Origin: JANJTY01 sp038257155
Lineage (GTDB): Bacteria; Pseudomonadota; Gammaproteobacteria; Xanthomonadales; Xanthomonadaceae
Assembly (NCBI GenBank): GCA_038257155.1
Contig: JBBSJP010000044.1
Location: forward strand, 1-40,466
Length of the DNA stretch: 40,466 nt
Reading direction: 5' to 3'
Below, piece by piece: positions 26,069 through 35,840 of the stretch (position 1 is its first letter; each line of letters begins with the position of its first letter). Both the position numbers and the translations under genes were made by a program. The notes under the pieces were generated by a model, which was not told where the DNA came from, searched no databases, and saw nothing but the letters and a program-made list of their open reading frames with translations.

Positions 26069-29000
26069 CTAGCGACCTGCCGCCTTGCGCTGGGCCTTCG
26101 CCGCTGCCGGTACGGTCAGCGGCGCCTGATCGGGCTCGAAGCCGTCCGCAAAGACACCCTGCGGCACGATCAGCACCGTTGAGGTGGCGCTGTTGTTGCT
26201 CGGGTCTGCATCATCCAATCCATCCGGCGGCGCGATGCTGGCCGTGTTCGACACCGTGGCGCCACTGCCGGCCTGCACCCGCGCTGACAGGTCGTAACGC
26301 AGGAAGCCGTCCACCGACAGATCGACCAGCGCAGACAGATCGCCTTCGCCCGCATCGTGGGGCGGCGGCGGGCAGGCGGTGTTCGAATCCACAGGCTGGC
26401 AGGCCCATACGCCATCCACGAGCTCGGCAGGCAGCGTGTCCACAACCTGCGCGCCGATGGCCGGCAGCGGGCCGGCATTGGTCACGGTGATTGAGTAAAC
26501 CACCACCTGGCCGTCCAGTGCCTCAGGAACACTGCTGTCCTTGGCGATCTGCAGGTCCGATGCGATGCGAACGAAGCTCGCGTCCACTGCACAAGCAGCG
26601 GTGACTGGGCCGGTCTCGTAGCTGAAGCTGGTCACCGAGGGGTCGCTATTGCTCTGCGGCGTCCCGCCGCAGCCGGAGACCGAGGCGAAGAAGTGATCCG
26701 GGTCCGCCTGCCCGGTGACGGTCGTGGTCTGACCGTCCTCGACGAGCGGGTCGACTGCAGACGTGATACTGCCATTGATGGCCGTCGTGGTGACGGCGTA
26801 GGTGGCTGTGCCCGTTGCCGTGAAGGTCACATCGTTCAGACCTGCGGCGCTGGCTGTCAGCGTATTGATGCCCGGCGTGGCACCCAGGGTCCAGCTCACC
26901 ACTGCGGAAACGCCGTCGGCACCGGTCGTCACCGCTGTCATCGGATCCACCGTACCCCCGCCCGAGGCGACCGCGAAGGTCACCGCCACACCGGCGACGG
27001 GGATGTCGTTGGCATCCCGGACGATCACTCTCGGCGGCACGGCCACAGCCTGACCGGCAATCGCGCTCTGCCCGTCACCGGCATTGATTGCGATCTGGAT
27101 GGGGGTGGCTAGCGTACTCGCCGCTGCCGAAAACTCGCTGGTGCCGCCGAAACTGCTCGGCTGCGCGCCGTTCACGGGCGTGGCTGTGGCAGTGACCCGT
27201 TCGCCCGCGGCGAGTGTAAGCGGCAGCACCACCTGGAAGCTCTCTTCGCAGGTCCCAGACACGCTGACCTGCTCCGCTCCCAGGAAAGTGAGGCCCTCGC
27301 CATGACCGGAGGAATCGGCCAGCGGGACCGAGAAAAATTCGACGCGATAGTCCCCGGCGGCAGTATCGAGATCGAGGTCGATCGTCGTGTTTCCACCGCC
27401 GACGAGGACGGAAAGCAGGACCGGGAAGTTCTGGAAGCCGTTCGAACCCGCATCGGGATCGCCGCAGCCATCATTGGGCGTCACCCCATCGCCTACGACA
27501 CTGCTTTCAGAGAGATCGATACCGAGCCCATCGTTGTCGAAGATGGCATTGCCGAGGATGGCGTTGTCCACCGTGCTCGGGTTGAGCACCAGCACGCCCG
27601 ACCCGCCGTTGAGGCCGATGGTGTTACCCGCGCCGGCGGCGGCACCACCGATCCTGTTGTCCGAGGCGCCACCGGCGGCGGTGACTCCGTGCCGCAAGTT
27701 GCCAAGATCCTGGCCGGCGACATTGGTGCCGATGTAGTTGCCCTCGATCGTGTTGCCTGTCGTGCCCGCGCTCTGCAACAGGACGCCATCGAACCCGTTG
27801 AAGCCGATCGTATTGCCAGCGCCTGCCGCGCCAATGGCGTTGTCGGAGGCGCCACTGGTGACGACCACTCCAAACCGTCCGTTGCCGAGGTTCTGGCCAT
27901 CCAGACTGGTGCCGATGGCGTTGCCGAGGAGCGTGTTTCCCGTCGTCGTCGCACCCTGAATGAAAACGCCATCGACAATGTTCAAGCCGATGCTGTTGCC
28001 GGCGCCCGGTCCGCCAATGCTGTTGCCTGAGGCGCCATTGCGGAGAAGGACACCGTGAACACGGTTGCCGAGGGTCTGGTCGCCAGCGGCGTTGGTGCCA
28101 ATGAAGTTGCCCAGGAGGGTGTTGCCTGTCGTTCCGGCGCCTTCAATGGTGACCCCGAACTCGTTGAAACCGATCGTGTTGCCCGCACCGGCTCCGGTGC
28201 CGCCGATCGTGTTGAGCGTCGATCCGCCATGGATCAATACCCCATTCCCAGCGTTGCCGAGGTTGTCGCCGCCCGTGTTGGTGCCGATGAAGTTGCCTAC
28301 AACGCGCACACTTTCCGCTCCCGATTCGATGACAATCCCGGAGCCAGTCGCTTGCCCAACCACCAGTCCGCGAATCTCGGAGCCCGAGGCGTCCGCGCCG
28401 GTGATCACGATGGCGTTACCGCTGGCTCCCGAGGCATCGATACGCACGGCGTGCGGCCCGCCCGGGGCCGTGGTGCCGTCGAGCGTCACCGACGACGCAA
28501 TCAGCACCGTACTCGCGATCTGGATGACCCCGTCGACAGCGAAATGGATCGCGTCGGCGCCCGGGCTGTTGCTGGCAAGCTCGACAGCCTCCAGTAGCGA
28601 ACAGTCCTGGATCTCGTCCTGGCCGTCGCCACCGCAGACACCATCATTGCCCCCGTCAAGGGTATTCACGATGATCGGTGATGGCTCGCTAACGACCAGC
28701 AGGGCCGCGCCGAACTCGCTCGTACCGCCCAGGCCAAATGGGGCGGAGGGCATGAGTGGTGTGGCGGTGGCGGTGATGAAATGGCCCGTGGCGGGCGCTG
28801 GCATGGTTGCTTGAAAGGTCTCTCCGCAGCCGGCACTGACCGTCACGGTCTCGACGGCGAGTAACGTGCCGCCCTCGCCGAAGCCGGAGGGGTCGGCGGC
28901 GGGTGAAGAAAAGAACTCGACGCGATACTCACCGGGAGCCGAGTCGAGATCGAAGTCCACGATCTTGGCGCCGAACGCCGCGACCTCGGAGATCAAAACC

Positions 29001-31318
29001 GGAAAGTTCTGCAGGCTGGTGTCCGGGTCGAAGCAGCCGTCGTTCGGGGTCACGCCGGAGTCGGACGCACCGATGGCGAGATCGATGCCGAGACCCTCGT
29101 TGTCCGAGCTGGCGTTGAGAACGCTGGAGTTGAAGCCATCCGAGGCGCCTTCGACGCGGACGCCGGCATTGTTGAACCGGATCACGTTGCGGCCGACCGT
29201 GTTAAACCGCACGTCCTCCGATAGGTTGCGGATGAATACGCCATGGCCCGTGTTGCCGAGGTCGGCCCCGGCGGCATTCGTTCCGAGGTAGTTGCTTTGA
29301 ATCAGATTGGACCGAACCACGATGCCACTGAGGGCGACACCGTCGATGCCATTGAAGCCGATCGTGTTGCCGGCCCCTGCAGTGCCGATGGTGTTTCCCT
29401 GGGCGCCATCGGTCAAAAAGATCCCATGCCGCCCGTTGCCGAGGTCGGCACCGTCGGCGTCGGTGCCGATGGCGTTGCCGATGATGACATTGCCGACCGC
29501 ATCGGCGCCTATGACAACAACGCCATCGACTCCGTTGAAACCGATGGTATTGCCTTCGCCGGGTGCCGCCCCGCCGAGGGTGTTGCTGTTGCCGAAAATG
29601 ATGACCCCGCTCAGCGCGTTGGGCAGGGCGATGCCATCGGCATTGGTGCCGACGTAGTTGCCCCGCACCGCAGTGAGCGTACCGTAGATGGCGATGCCGT
29701 TTACTTCATTGAAGCCCGTCGTATTGCCGGCATCCGCTCCCCCGATGATGCTGCCCGTGCTGCTTGTTGTGATCCCATTGGCCCCGTTGCCGAGGTTGGC
29801 CCCCGCGGCGTCGGTCCCGACGAAGTTGCCCGCAACGACATTCCCGTTGCCGCCCACTACGCGGATCCCATCCTGGCCGTTGAACCCGATGGTATTACCC
29901 GCACCGGGTTCGCTGCCGCCGACGGTGTTGCCCGAGCCCTCCTCAATCCAAACGCCGAGGCTCGCGTTGCCAAGGTTGCCCCCCGTGACGTTGGTGCCGA
30001 TGAAGTTGCCCGCGACCACGTTGTTCGTTGCGAGGGCGGTGGTCGGGAAGATGACGATCCCGTTTGCGTTGAACCCGACGGTATTACCCGCGCCGGGTTC
30101 CGTGCCGCCAACGGTATTGCCCGACGCGTTCTGGATCTGGATGCCAGCGCCGCCGTTGCCGAGATTGGCCCCCGCCCCGTTCGTCCCGATCAAGTTGCCC
30201 TGCACGGAATTTCCGGTCGCACCCGAGTCGGAAATAACGATGCCTACCCCAGCGTTGAAACCGACGACGTTGCCCGCGCCGGGTGCCGTCCCGCCGACCT
30301 CAGCGGCGCTGGTCGAACCAGAAATAAACACACCAGATAGCGCGTTGCCCAGACTGGCCTCCGCCGCATTCGTCCCGACATGGTTGCCAAGGATGGCTGT
30401 GCCTGGAGAACTGTTCAGAAAGATCCCGGTTCGGCCGAACCCGATCACGTTTCCCTGTCCCGCTTCGGTGCCCCCAATCGTGGTGCCCGAGGCGCCCTGG
30501 ATGCTTATGCCCGCACTGCCCGAGGTCGACGTGTCATTGCCGAGGTCATCCCCGGCGGCGTTCGTCCCGATGAAGTTGCCCAGAACGGACACGTCCGAGG
30601 CTGGCGCGATGATCAAAACGCCCGACCGCGCCGACTGACCGATCACCAACCCTTCGATCACCGAGCCGGCACCGTCAGCAACGGTCACCACGTTCTCGAC
30701 CACGTCCTGCCCGTCAAGGAACACCGACCCGACCCCGCCTGGCGCTGTCGAGCCATTGATGCGGGTCGTTTCCAGCAGCACGACGGCGGCGCTGAGTGCA
30801 ATGGTCCCAGAGACGCTGAACGCGATAACGTTCGCCCCCGGGTCGCTGTTGGCGAGCGCGACGGCCTCGAGCAGCGAGCAGTCCTGCACGGGGTCGAGGG
30901 GATCGATGCCGCAGATGCTGTCGTCGTCGCCGGCCAGCGTGTTGACGGTGATTGCCGTGGCGCCGCCGGCCGTGCTGGCCTCGCGGTACCACGCCGGCGC
31001 GTTGTCGGCAGCCGCGTCACGGCGGGCCGCGGCGGTCATACGATCGATAGCGGCTCGGTTGGCCGGCGAGGTCTCGGTGGCAACGGACAAGTGCTTGACC
31101 GGCACAGCCTGGGCCGATGGCTCACTCAGATAGGCCTGAAGCGGGCCTGCCGGACTGTACGTCGACAGGGCATCGGCGCACGCCGGCACCGCGACGAACA
31201 GCAGCATCAGCGTGGCGAGCAAGGTGCTGGCTTCTGACCCCTGAGAAGCAGTCACCTCGTTCAGGGCAGTTTTCCTCTTGCGACCGGTGCAGGTGACCTG
31301 CGCAACCAACGTTGTCAC
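26069..31318 (-). CDS. Giant secreted CSLREA-type beta-helix protein with Big-1, DUF11 and C-terminal GFE peptide (1749 aa)
   Basis: The start is a GTG with AGGAG six bases upstream. The signal peptide is unusual, with about 30 polar residues before the hydrophobic core LLATLMLLFVAVPACADA. Two CSLREA-like modules follow: VNTLAGDDDS...CSLLEAVALAN (from about 124) and VNTLDGGNDG...CSLLEAVELAS (from about 885). Each is followed by beta-helix rungs of the form GN-x-IGTN-AAG-x-LGN and AGAGNTIGFN. I count eight IGTN-type rungs in the first half and four in the second. Each half closes with a similar domain (EYRVEFFSSP, about 770-843; DYRVEFFSVP, about 1293-1373). Then come a Big-1-like domain (about 1413-1513), a repeat with SVSGCGGT (about 1505-1580) and a DUF11 domain (SDLQIAKDSS, about 1587-1713). 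The end has V-F-A-D-G-F-E-P plus 21 residues. It is probably a surface or secreted adhesin-like protein. It lies between two copies of a dispersed repeat. Confidence 0.9.
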   Translation of the reverse strand: MTTLVAQVTCTGRKRKTALNEVTASQGSEASTLLATLMLLFVAVPACADALSTYSPAGPLQAYLSEPSAQAVPVKHLSVATETSPANRAAIDRMTAAARRDAAADNAPAWYREASTAGGATAITVNTLAGDDDSICGIDPLDPVQDCSLLEAVALANSDPGANVIAFSVSGTIALSAAVVLLETTRINGSTAPGGVGSVFLDGQDVVENVVTVADGAGSVIEGLVIGQSARSGVLIIAPASDVSVLGNFIGTNAAGDDLGNDTSTSGSAGISIQGASGTTIGGTEAGQGNVIGFGRTGIFLNSSPGTAILGNHVGTNAAEASLGNALSGVFISGSTSAAEVGGTAPGAGNVVGFNAGVGIVISDSGATGNSVQGNLIGTNGAGANLGNGGAGIQIQNASGNTVGGTEPGAGNTVGFNANGIVIFPTTALATNNVVAGNFIGTNVTGGNLGNASLGVWIEEGSGNTVGGSEPGAGNTIGFNGQDGIRVVGGNGNVVAGNFVGTDAAGANLGNGANGITTSSTGSIIGGADAGNTTGFNEVNGIAIYGTLTAVRGNYVGTNADGIALPNALSGVIIFGNSNTLGGAAPGEGNTIGFNGVDGVVVIGADAVGNVIIGNAIGTDADGADLGNGRHGIFLTDGAQGNTIGTAGAGNTIGFNGIDGVALSGIVVRSNLIQSNYLGTNAAGADLGNTGHGVFIRNLSEDVRFNTVGRNVIRFNNAGVRVEGASDGFNSSVLNASSDNEGLGIDLAIGASDSGVTPNDGCFDPDTSLQNFPVLISEVAAFGAKIVDFDLDSAPGEYRVEFFSSPAADPSGFGEGGTLLAVETVTVSAGCGETFQATMPAPATGHFITATATPLMPSAPFGLGGTSEFGAALLVVSEPSPIIVNTLDGGNDGVCGGDGQDEIQDCSLLEAVELASNSPGADAIHFAVDGVIQIASTVLIASSVTLDGTTAPGGPHAVRIDASGASGNAIVITGADASGSEIRGLVVGQATGSGIVIESGAESVRVVGNFIGTNTGGDNLGNAGNGVLIHGGSTLNTIGGTGAGAGNTIGFNEFGVTIEGAGTTGNTLLGNFIGTNAAGDQTLGNRVHGVLLRNGASGNSIGGPGAGNSIGLNIVDGVFIQGATTTGNTLLGNAIGTSLDGQNLGNGRFGVVVTSGASDNAIGAAGAGNTIGFNGFDGVLLQSAGTTGNTIEGNYIGTNVAGQDLGNLRHGVTAAGGASDNRIGGAAAGAGNTIGLNGGSGVLVLNPSTVDNAILGNAIFDNDGLGIDLSESSVVGDGVTPNDGCGDPDAGSNGFQNFPVLLSVLVGGGNTTIDLDLDTAAGDYRVEFFSVPLADSSGHGEGLTFLGAEQVSVSGTCEESFQVVLPLTLAAGERVTATATPVNGAQPSSFGGTSEFSAAASTLATPIQIAINAGDGQSAIAGQAVAVPPRVIVRDANDIPVAGVAVTFAVASGGGTVDPMTAVTTGADGVSAVVSWTLGATPGINTLTASAAGLNDVTFTATGTATYAVTTTAINGSITSAVDPLVEDGQTTTVTGQADPDHFFASVSGCGGTPQSNSDPSVTSFSYETGPVTAACAVDASFVRIASDLQIAKDSSVPEALDGQVVVYSITVTNAGPLPAIGAQVVDTLPAELVDGVWACQPVDSNTACPPPPHDAGEGDLSALVDLSVDGFLRYDLSARVQAGSGATVSNTASIAPPDGLDDADPSNNSATSTVLIVPQGVFADGFEPDQAPLTVPAAAKAQRKAAGR

Positions 31319-31745
31319 GAGATTCTCCTGTTACTCAACGCAAGGCTTGGATGAACCGCCCCAGGTTTCGAGGTGAATGTTTCTTTCAGGGTGAGGCTGC
31401 CTGCGGTTCATCTCCTGCAGGCAGTCGCCAGTGGTTGGCCTCAGCTTCAGCCGGCGGGACATCCCGATGCGTCATCGCTGTGGCCCCCTCGCAGGTAGGC
31501 AATCCGGTCTCGGCAGCACCGTGGTTCGCTGGTGTTGACCGTGACAATTACCGCAAATCCGTCAGCGCGGTTTCGCATCGAGTTTTGCAGCCTGACCAGA
31601 CCTTAGTCTCCTCTGTCAGGCGAGTCCTGAGGGAAGCATGATTTTTTTATGATGTCGGGCGGGTTCGATGCGACCGTTCGACGCCTTGGACGAAACGGCC
31701 AATGGCCTCGCAGGAGCGCACGCCGGGTATCTGCGAACCGTCATT
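31319..31745 (-). other. Leader / upstream region of the giant beta-helix gene
   Basis: I find no gene in these 427 bases. Reading towards the gene there is an A-rich stretch (around 31637-31652), no clear -35/-10 pair, and an 8-base perfect inverted repeat CTGCCTGC/GCAGGCAG (31397-31404 with 31417-31424) about 80 bases before the start codon. The 12-base loop contains AGGAGATG on the minus strand, a ribosome-site-like sequence with its own ATG. Long leaders can hold regulators, but I do not recognise a known riboswitch here. Confidence 0.4.
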
Positions 31746-31853
31746 GCAGACGCGGGGTCACCATTTCGCCGCCGCGAGACGCGGGGTCAAGCATCGTTGC
31801 CTTAGCGCGGAGCGTTGGATGCTCAAGGATGCAACTATGAAAGACCCCTTGAG
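31746..31853. repeat. Dispersed repeat, right copy
   Basis: This is the same element and orientation as 25721-25914, but shorter. Block B (31746-31775, identical) is followed after only 15 bases by block A (31791-31846), and the 94-base middle of the left copy is missing. The 15-base join again contains GACGCGGGGTCA, a piece of block B. The copy ends in CCCCTTGAG at 31853, directly against the truncated yadH homologue. Confidence 0.7.
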
Positions 31854-32194
31854 CTGTTCCTGGTCATGACCACCTTCCGCTTGTCGCTGTTCGGCTTCCT
31901 GATCGGGCTATGGGCCGACGACTTCCAGAAACTGCAGGTGATCTCGCTGATGGTGATGAGCCGCTCACCTTCCTTGGCGGCGCGTTCTACTCGATTTCGA
32001 TGCTGCCGCCCTTGTGGCAGACCGTGTCGCTGCTCAATCCGGTGGTCTACCTGATCTACGGCATGCGCTGGGCCATCTATGGCGTATCCGACGTCAGCGT
32101 CGGCTGGAGCGCGGCGGGAATCCTGGCGTTTTGTGCGCTTTGTCTCACTGCGGTGTGGTTCATCTTCCGCACCGGCTGGCGGCTGCGCAGCTGA
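31854..32194 (+). pseudogene. Truncated, frameshifted second copy of a yadH permease 3' end
   Basis: From 31854 the DNA aligns with yadH from about 24618 to its stop and beyond, as far as GATTGTAGGAG. The translation gives FGFLIGLWADDFQKLQV, then after a one-base deletion near 31960 PLTFLGGAFYSISMLPPLWQ, and ends W-R-L-R-S like yadH. The first 140 or so codons are missing, so the product cannot function. In the last 67 codons I count about 20 silent and about 6 replacing differences from the intact copy, so this copy was under selection as a separate gene before it was cut. The breakpoint coincides with the end of the right dispersed repeat. Confidence 0.88.
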
Positions 32195-32214
32195 GGCGGG
32201 CCGCGCGAAACAAA

Positions 32215-32245
32215 GATTGTAGGAGCTGACCCTGTCGGCGACCGC
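32215..32245. repeat. REP-like short palindromic element
   Basis: GATTGTAGGAG followed by CTGACCCTGTCGGCGACCGC, with the small palindrome GCTGAC/GTCGGC (one G-U) around CCT. The same two halves occur, split by 90 bases, after the intact yadH (24985-25107). It lies between the yadH remnant and the 3' end of thiC. I see nothing else up to thiC at 32341. Confidence 0.6.
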
Positions 32246-32340
32246 TGACTCACCGCTACCGCGAGTCATGGCAAGGCCGGACGTTACGGTCGCCAACAGG
32301 GTTCGCTCCAACAGCTTTGGCGTCTTGCGAAGGTGCTTGT

Positions 32341-34221
<1,881 letters not shown>

Positions 34222-34292
34222 GATGCGTGCGTCCTCGGTGTCGATGATCGAAACGGAGGATCGCGCGCGCGGCCGGGGGCTGCTGGCACGAA

Positions 34293-34378
34293 GCTTCCCT
34301 AGCCCGGCGCCTTGGCTCGCACGGTCAGGTTCGAAGGGTCTGATCTCAGCCCGGCACCATGCCGGGCACCCCCGCTTC
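34293..34378 (-). promoter_or_regulatory. TPP riboswitch (THI element) of thiC
   Basis: On the minus strand the conserved elements appear in order: GGGGGTGCCC, a GGC/GCC-capped stem, GGCTGAGA, ACCCTTCGAACCTGA, a variable stem and TAGGGAAGC. These are the conserved cores of the thiamine pyrophosphate aptamer. It lies 72 bases upstream of the thiC ATG. No clear terminator hairpin with a T tract follows, so control of translation initiation is the more likely mode. Confidence 0.95.
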
Positions 34379-34552
34379 AAAGCGCATTGCAGCACGAATC
34401 GGGGGGCGCGGCGAGTGCAAGGCATCTGACGCCGCCTGGCGCACCGGGAGTAAACTGCCGGGATGAGGGCGTGCGAGTTCCTGCTCGAAGCTATCAGCAG
34501 CTTGCTCGGTGCGTCCCATGGCAAGTAGCCGGTGCCAAGGAGTTTCGCGCTC

Positions 34553-35077
34553 ATGACGCTTCGGGAAGCAATCGATCTGGCTGGCGCGCATCCTTTCTGG
34601 GTGCTGGGCTTCTTCGCAGCCATTCCGCTGCTGGCCTGGATCCTTGGACTGCTGTTGCAGCGTCCCGCAGGGCGCGACAAGGCCTTGCTGGTCTGCTATG
34701 CAGTGCTCATCCACCTGGCCTGCTTTCCCGGCATTTTCGCCCTGCTGCTCGGCGCCTATGCGCTGTTCTTCACCGGCCAGGACCTGCTCGATGTCAATCT
34801 GCTGCTTTACGCTCTGCCGGTGCTGTCGATGGCTCTCACCCTGGTGGCCATCGGCCAACGTGTGGCCTTCGAGCGGATTCCCGGATTTGACCGATTCTGG
34901 GCCCTGATGGTGCTGGTGGGGCTGACCTTCGCCATCGTGCTGGCGATCTCCAAGACCCGGTTCTGGATCGTGTTCGGCGGCTCCCTGGTCTACCTGCTGC
35001 TATTGGTCGGTGTGCTGTATGTCGTGCTGCAGGCGGCAGCCCACACGCTGTTCGCGCGGCGCCAACGGGACAGTTGA
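34553..35077 (+). CDS. Small multi-spanning membrane protein of unknown function (174 aa)
   Basis: At least four, probably five, hydrophobic helices are visible (for example FWVLGFFAAIPLLAWILGLL, LLLYALPVLSMALTLVAIG and FGGSLVYLLLLVGVLYVVL), with a short basic C-terminus. I do not recognise the family. AAGGAG at 34537-34542 lies before the ATG at 34553 and after an in-frame GTG at 34532, which fixes the start. It is divergent from thiC; the 331-base spacer holds the riboswitch. It converges with the TetR gene with 10 bases between the stops. Confidence 0.82.
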   Translation: MTLREAIDLAGAHPFWVLGFFAAIPLLAWILGLLLQRPAGRDKALLVCYAVLIHLACFPGIFALLLGAYALFFTGQDLLDVNLLLYALPVLSMALTLVAIGQRVAFERIPGFDRFWALMVLVGLTFAIVLAISKTRFWIVFGGSLVYLLLLVGVLYVVLQAAAHTLFARRQRDS

Positions 35078-35087
35078 TGCGGCAGGT

Positions 35088-35735
35088 TCAACGCGGCCCG
35101 TAAGCGCGCAGGAAGAAGTCCACGGCCCGCTCCACGTGCACGCGAGTCTCGGACTCGCCGGGCACCTCGCAGCAGCCGATCAGCACGCGCATGTGGCACA
35201 GGCCCTTGATCAGGCAGAAGAAGTGCTCAGCCGCCACCACCGGTTCCGGCACATTCAACGCGCTGCTGGCATGGGCGCGGCGCAGCAGGGATTCGAACTC
35301 GTCGAGGGTGCGCTTGGGGCCGGCCTCGAAAAACAGCTGGGCCAGCTTGGAGGGCCCGCCATTGCCGGCCTGGGCGGCCATCATGCGGTACATCGACACC
35401 GCTTCTTCACTGTTGACCAGGCCACGAAAAGCCATACCGATGTCGATCAGGCTATCGCGAATGGGGCGGTTGCCCGGCCCGAGCTCGAACCAGTCGTTCG
35501 GCAGCTGCTCCTCGCACTTGGCCTTCACCGCGGCCTGGAACAGGGTGTCCTTGTCGGAGAAGTGGCTATAGACGGTGAGCTTGGAAACGCCTGCTTCCGC
35601 GGCGATGGCATCCATGCTGATGCCGTCGTAGCCGTGCAGGGGAAACAGGCGCTTGGCGGCATCCAGGATGGCCTGGCGCTTTTCCAGATCCTTGGGTCGG
35701 CCGGGGCCGGCAGTCTTGCGTCGGGCTTCCGTCAT
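35088..35735 (-). CDS. TetR/AcrR-family regulator, probable repressor of the RND genes (215 aa)
   Basis: The N-terminal DNA-binding domain is clear: ILDAAKRLFPLHGYDGISMD, then the helix-turn-helix IAAEAGVSKLTVYSHFSDKD (about residues 44-63). The C-terminal part, with AEHFFCLIKGLCHMRVLIG, would form the ligand-binding dimer core. It is divergent from the adaptor gene with a 105-base spacer containing an inverted repeat, the usual arrangement for a local repressor released by a pump substrate. Ligand unknown. Confidence 0.93.
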   Translation of the reverse strand: MTEARRKTAGPGRPKDLEKRQAILDAAKRLFPLHGYDGISMDAIAAEAGVSKLTVYSHFSDKDTLFQAAVKAKCEEQLPNDWFELGPGNRPIRDSLIDIGMAFRGLVNSEEAVSMYRMMAAQAGNGGPSKLAQLFFEAGPKRTLDEFESLLRRAHASSALNVPEPVVAAEHFFCLIKGLCHMRVLIGCCEVPGESETRVHVERAVDFFLRAYGPR

Positions 35736-35759
35736 GTTCTCTTTACGTGCCGAAGGTAA

Positions 35760-35789
35760 TAGTGGACTTACGGGTTCACTAATTATACT
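35760..35789. promoter_or_regulatory. Operator and promoter candidate between tetR-type gene and RND genes
   Basis: TAGTGGAC (35760-35767) and GTTCACTA (35774-35781) form an inverted repeat with one mismatch and a six-base spacer. It lies just upstream of TATACT (35784-35789), a -10-like box for the adaptor gene, and next to ATTATA, which reads TATAAT on the opposite strand and could serve the regulator gene. A repressor bound here would block both. No good -35 box is seen on either strand. Confidence 0.5.
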
Positions 35790-35840
35790 ATACGCAACAG
35801 TTCAGATATTAACCCGGACCGACCGGGCGGGGCTTGAGCC

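Noticed and set aside
26069..31318. CRISPR-like periodic repeats
   Set aside because: The periodicity comes from degenerate beta-helix codons (IGTN, LGN, AGAGNTIGFN) in a single open frame, not from identical repeats with unique spacers.
31312..31641. Plus-strand open frame of 109 codons upstream of the giant beta-helix gene
   Set aside because: It overlaps the start and leader of that gene in antisense, and has no recognisable domain.
31319..31745. Cyclic-di-GMP (GEMM) or other known riboswitch in the leader of the giant beta-helix gene
   Set aside because: I could not find the conserved GEMM core or other aptamer cores; only a simple hairpin is supported.
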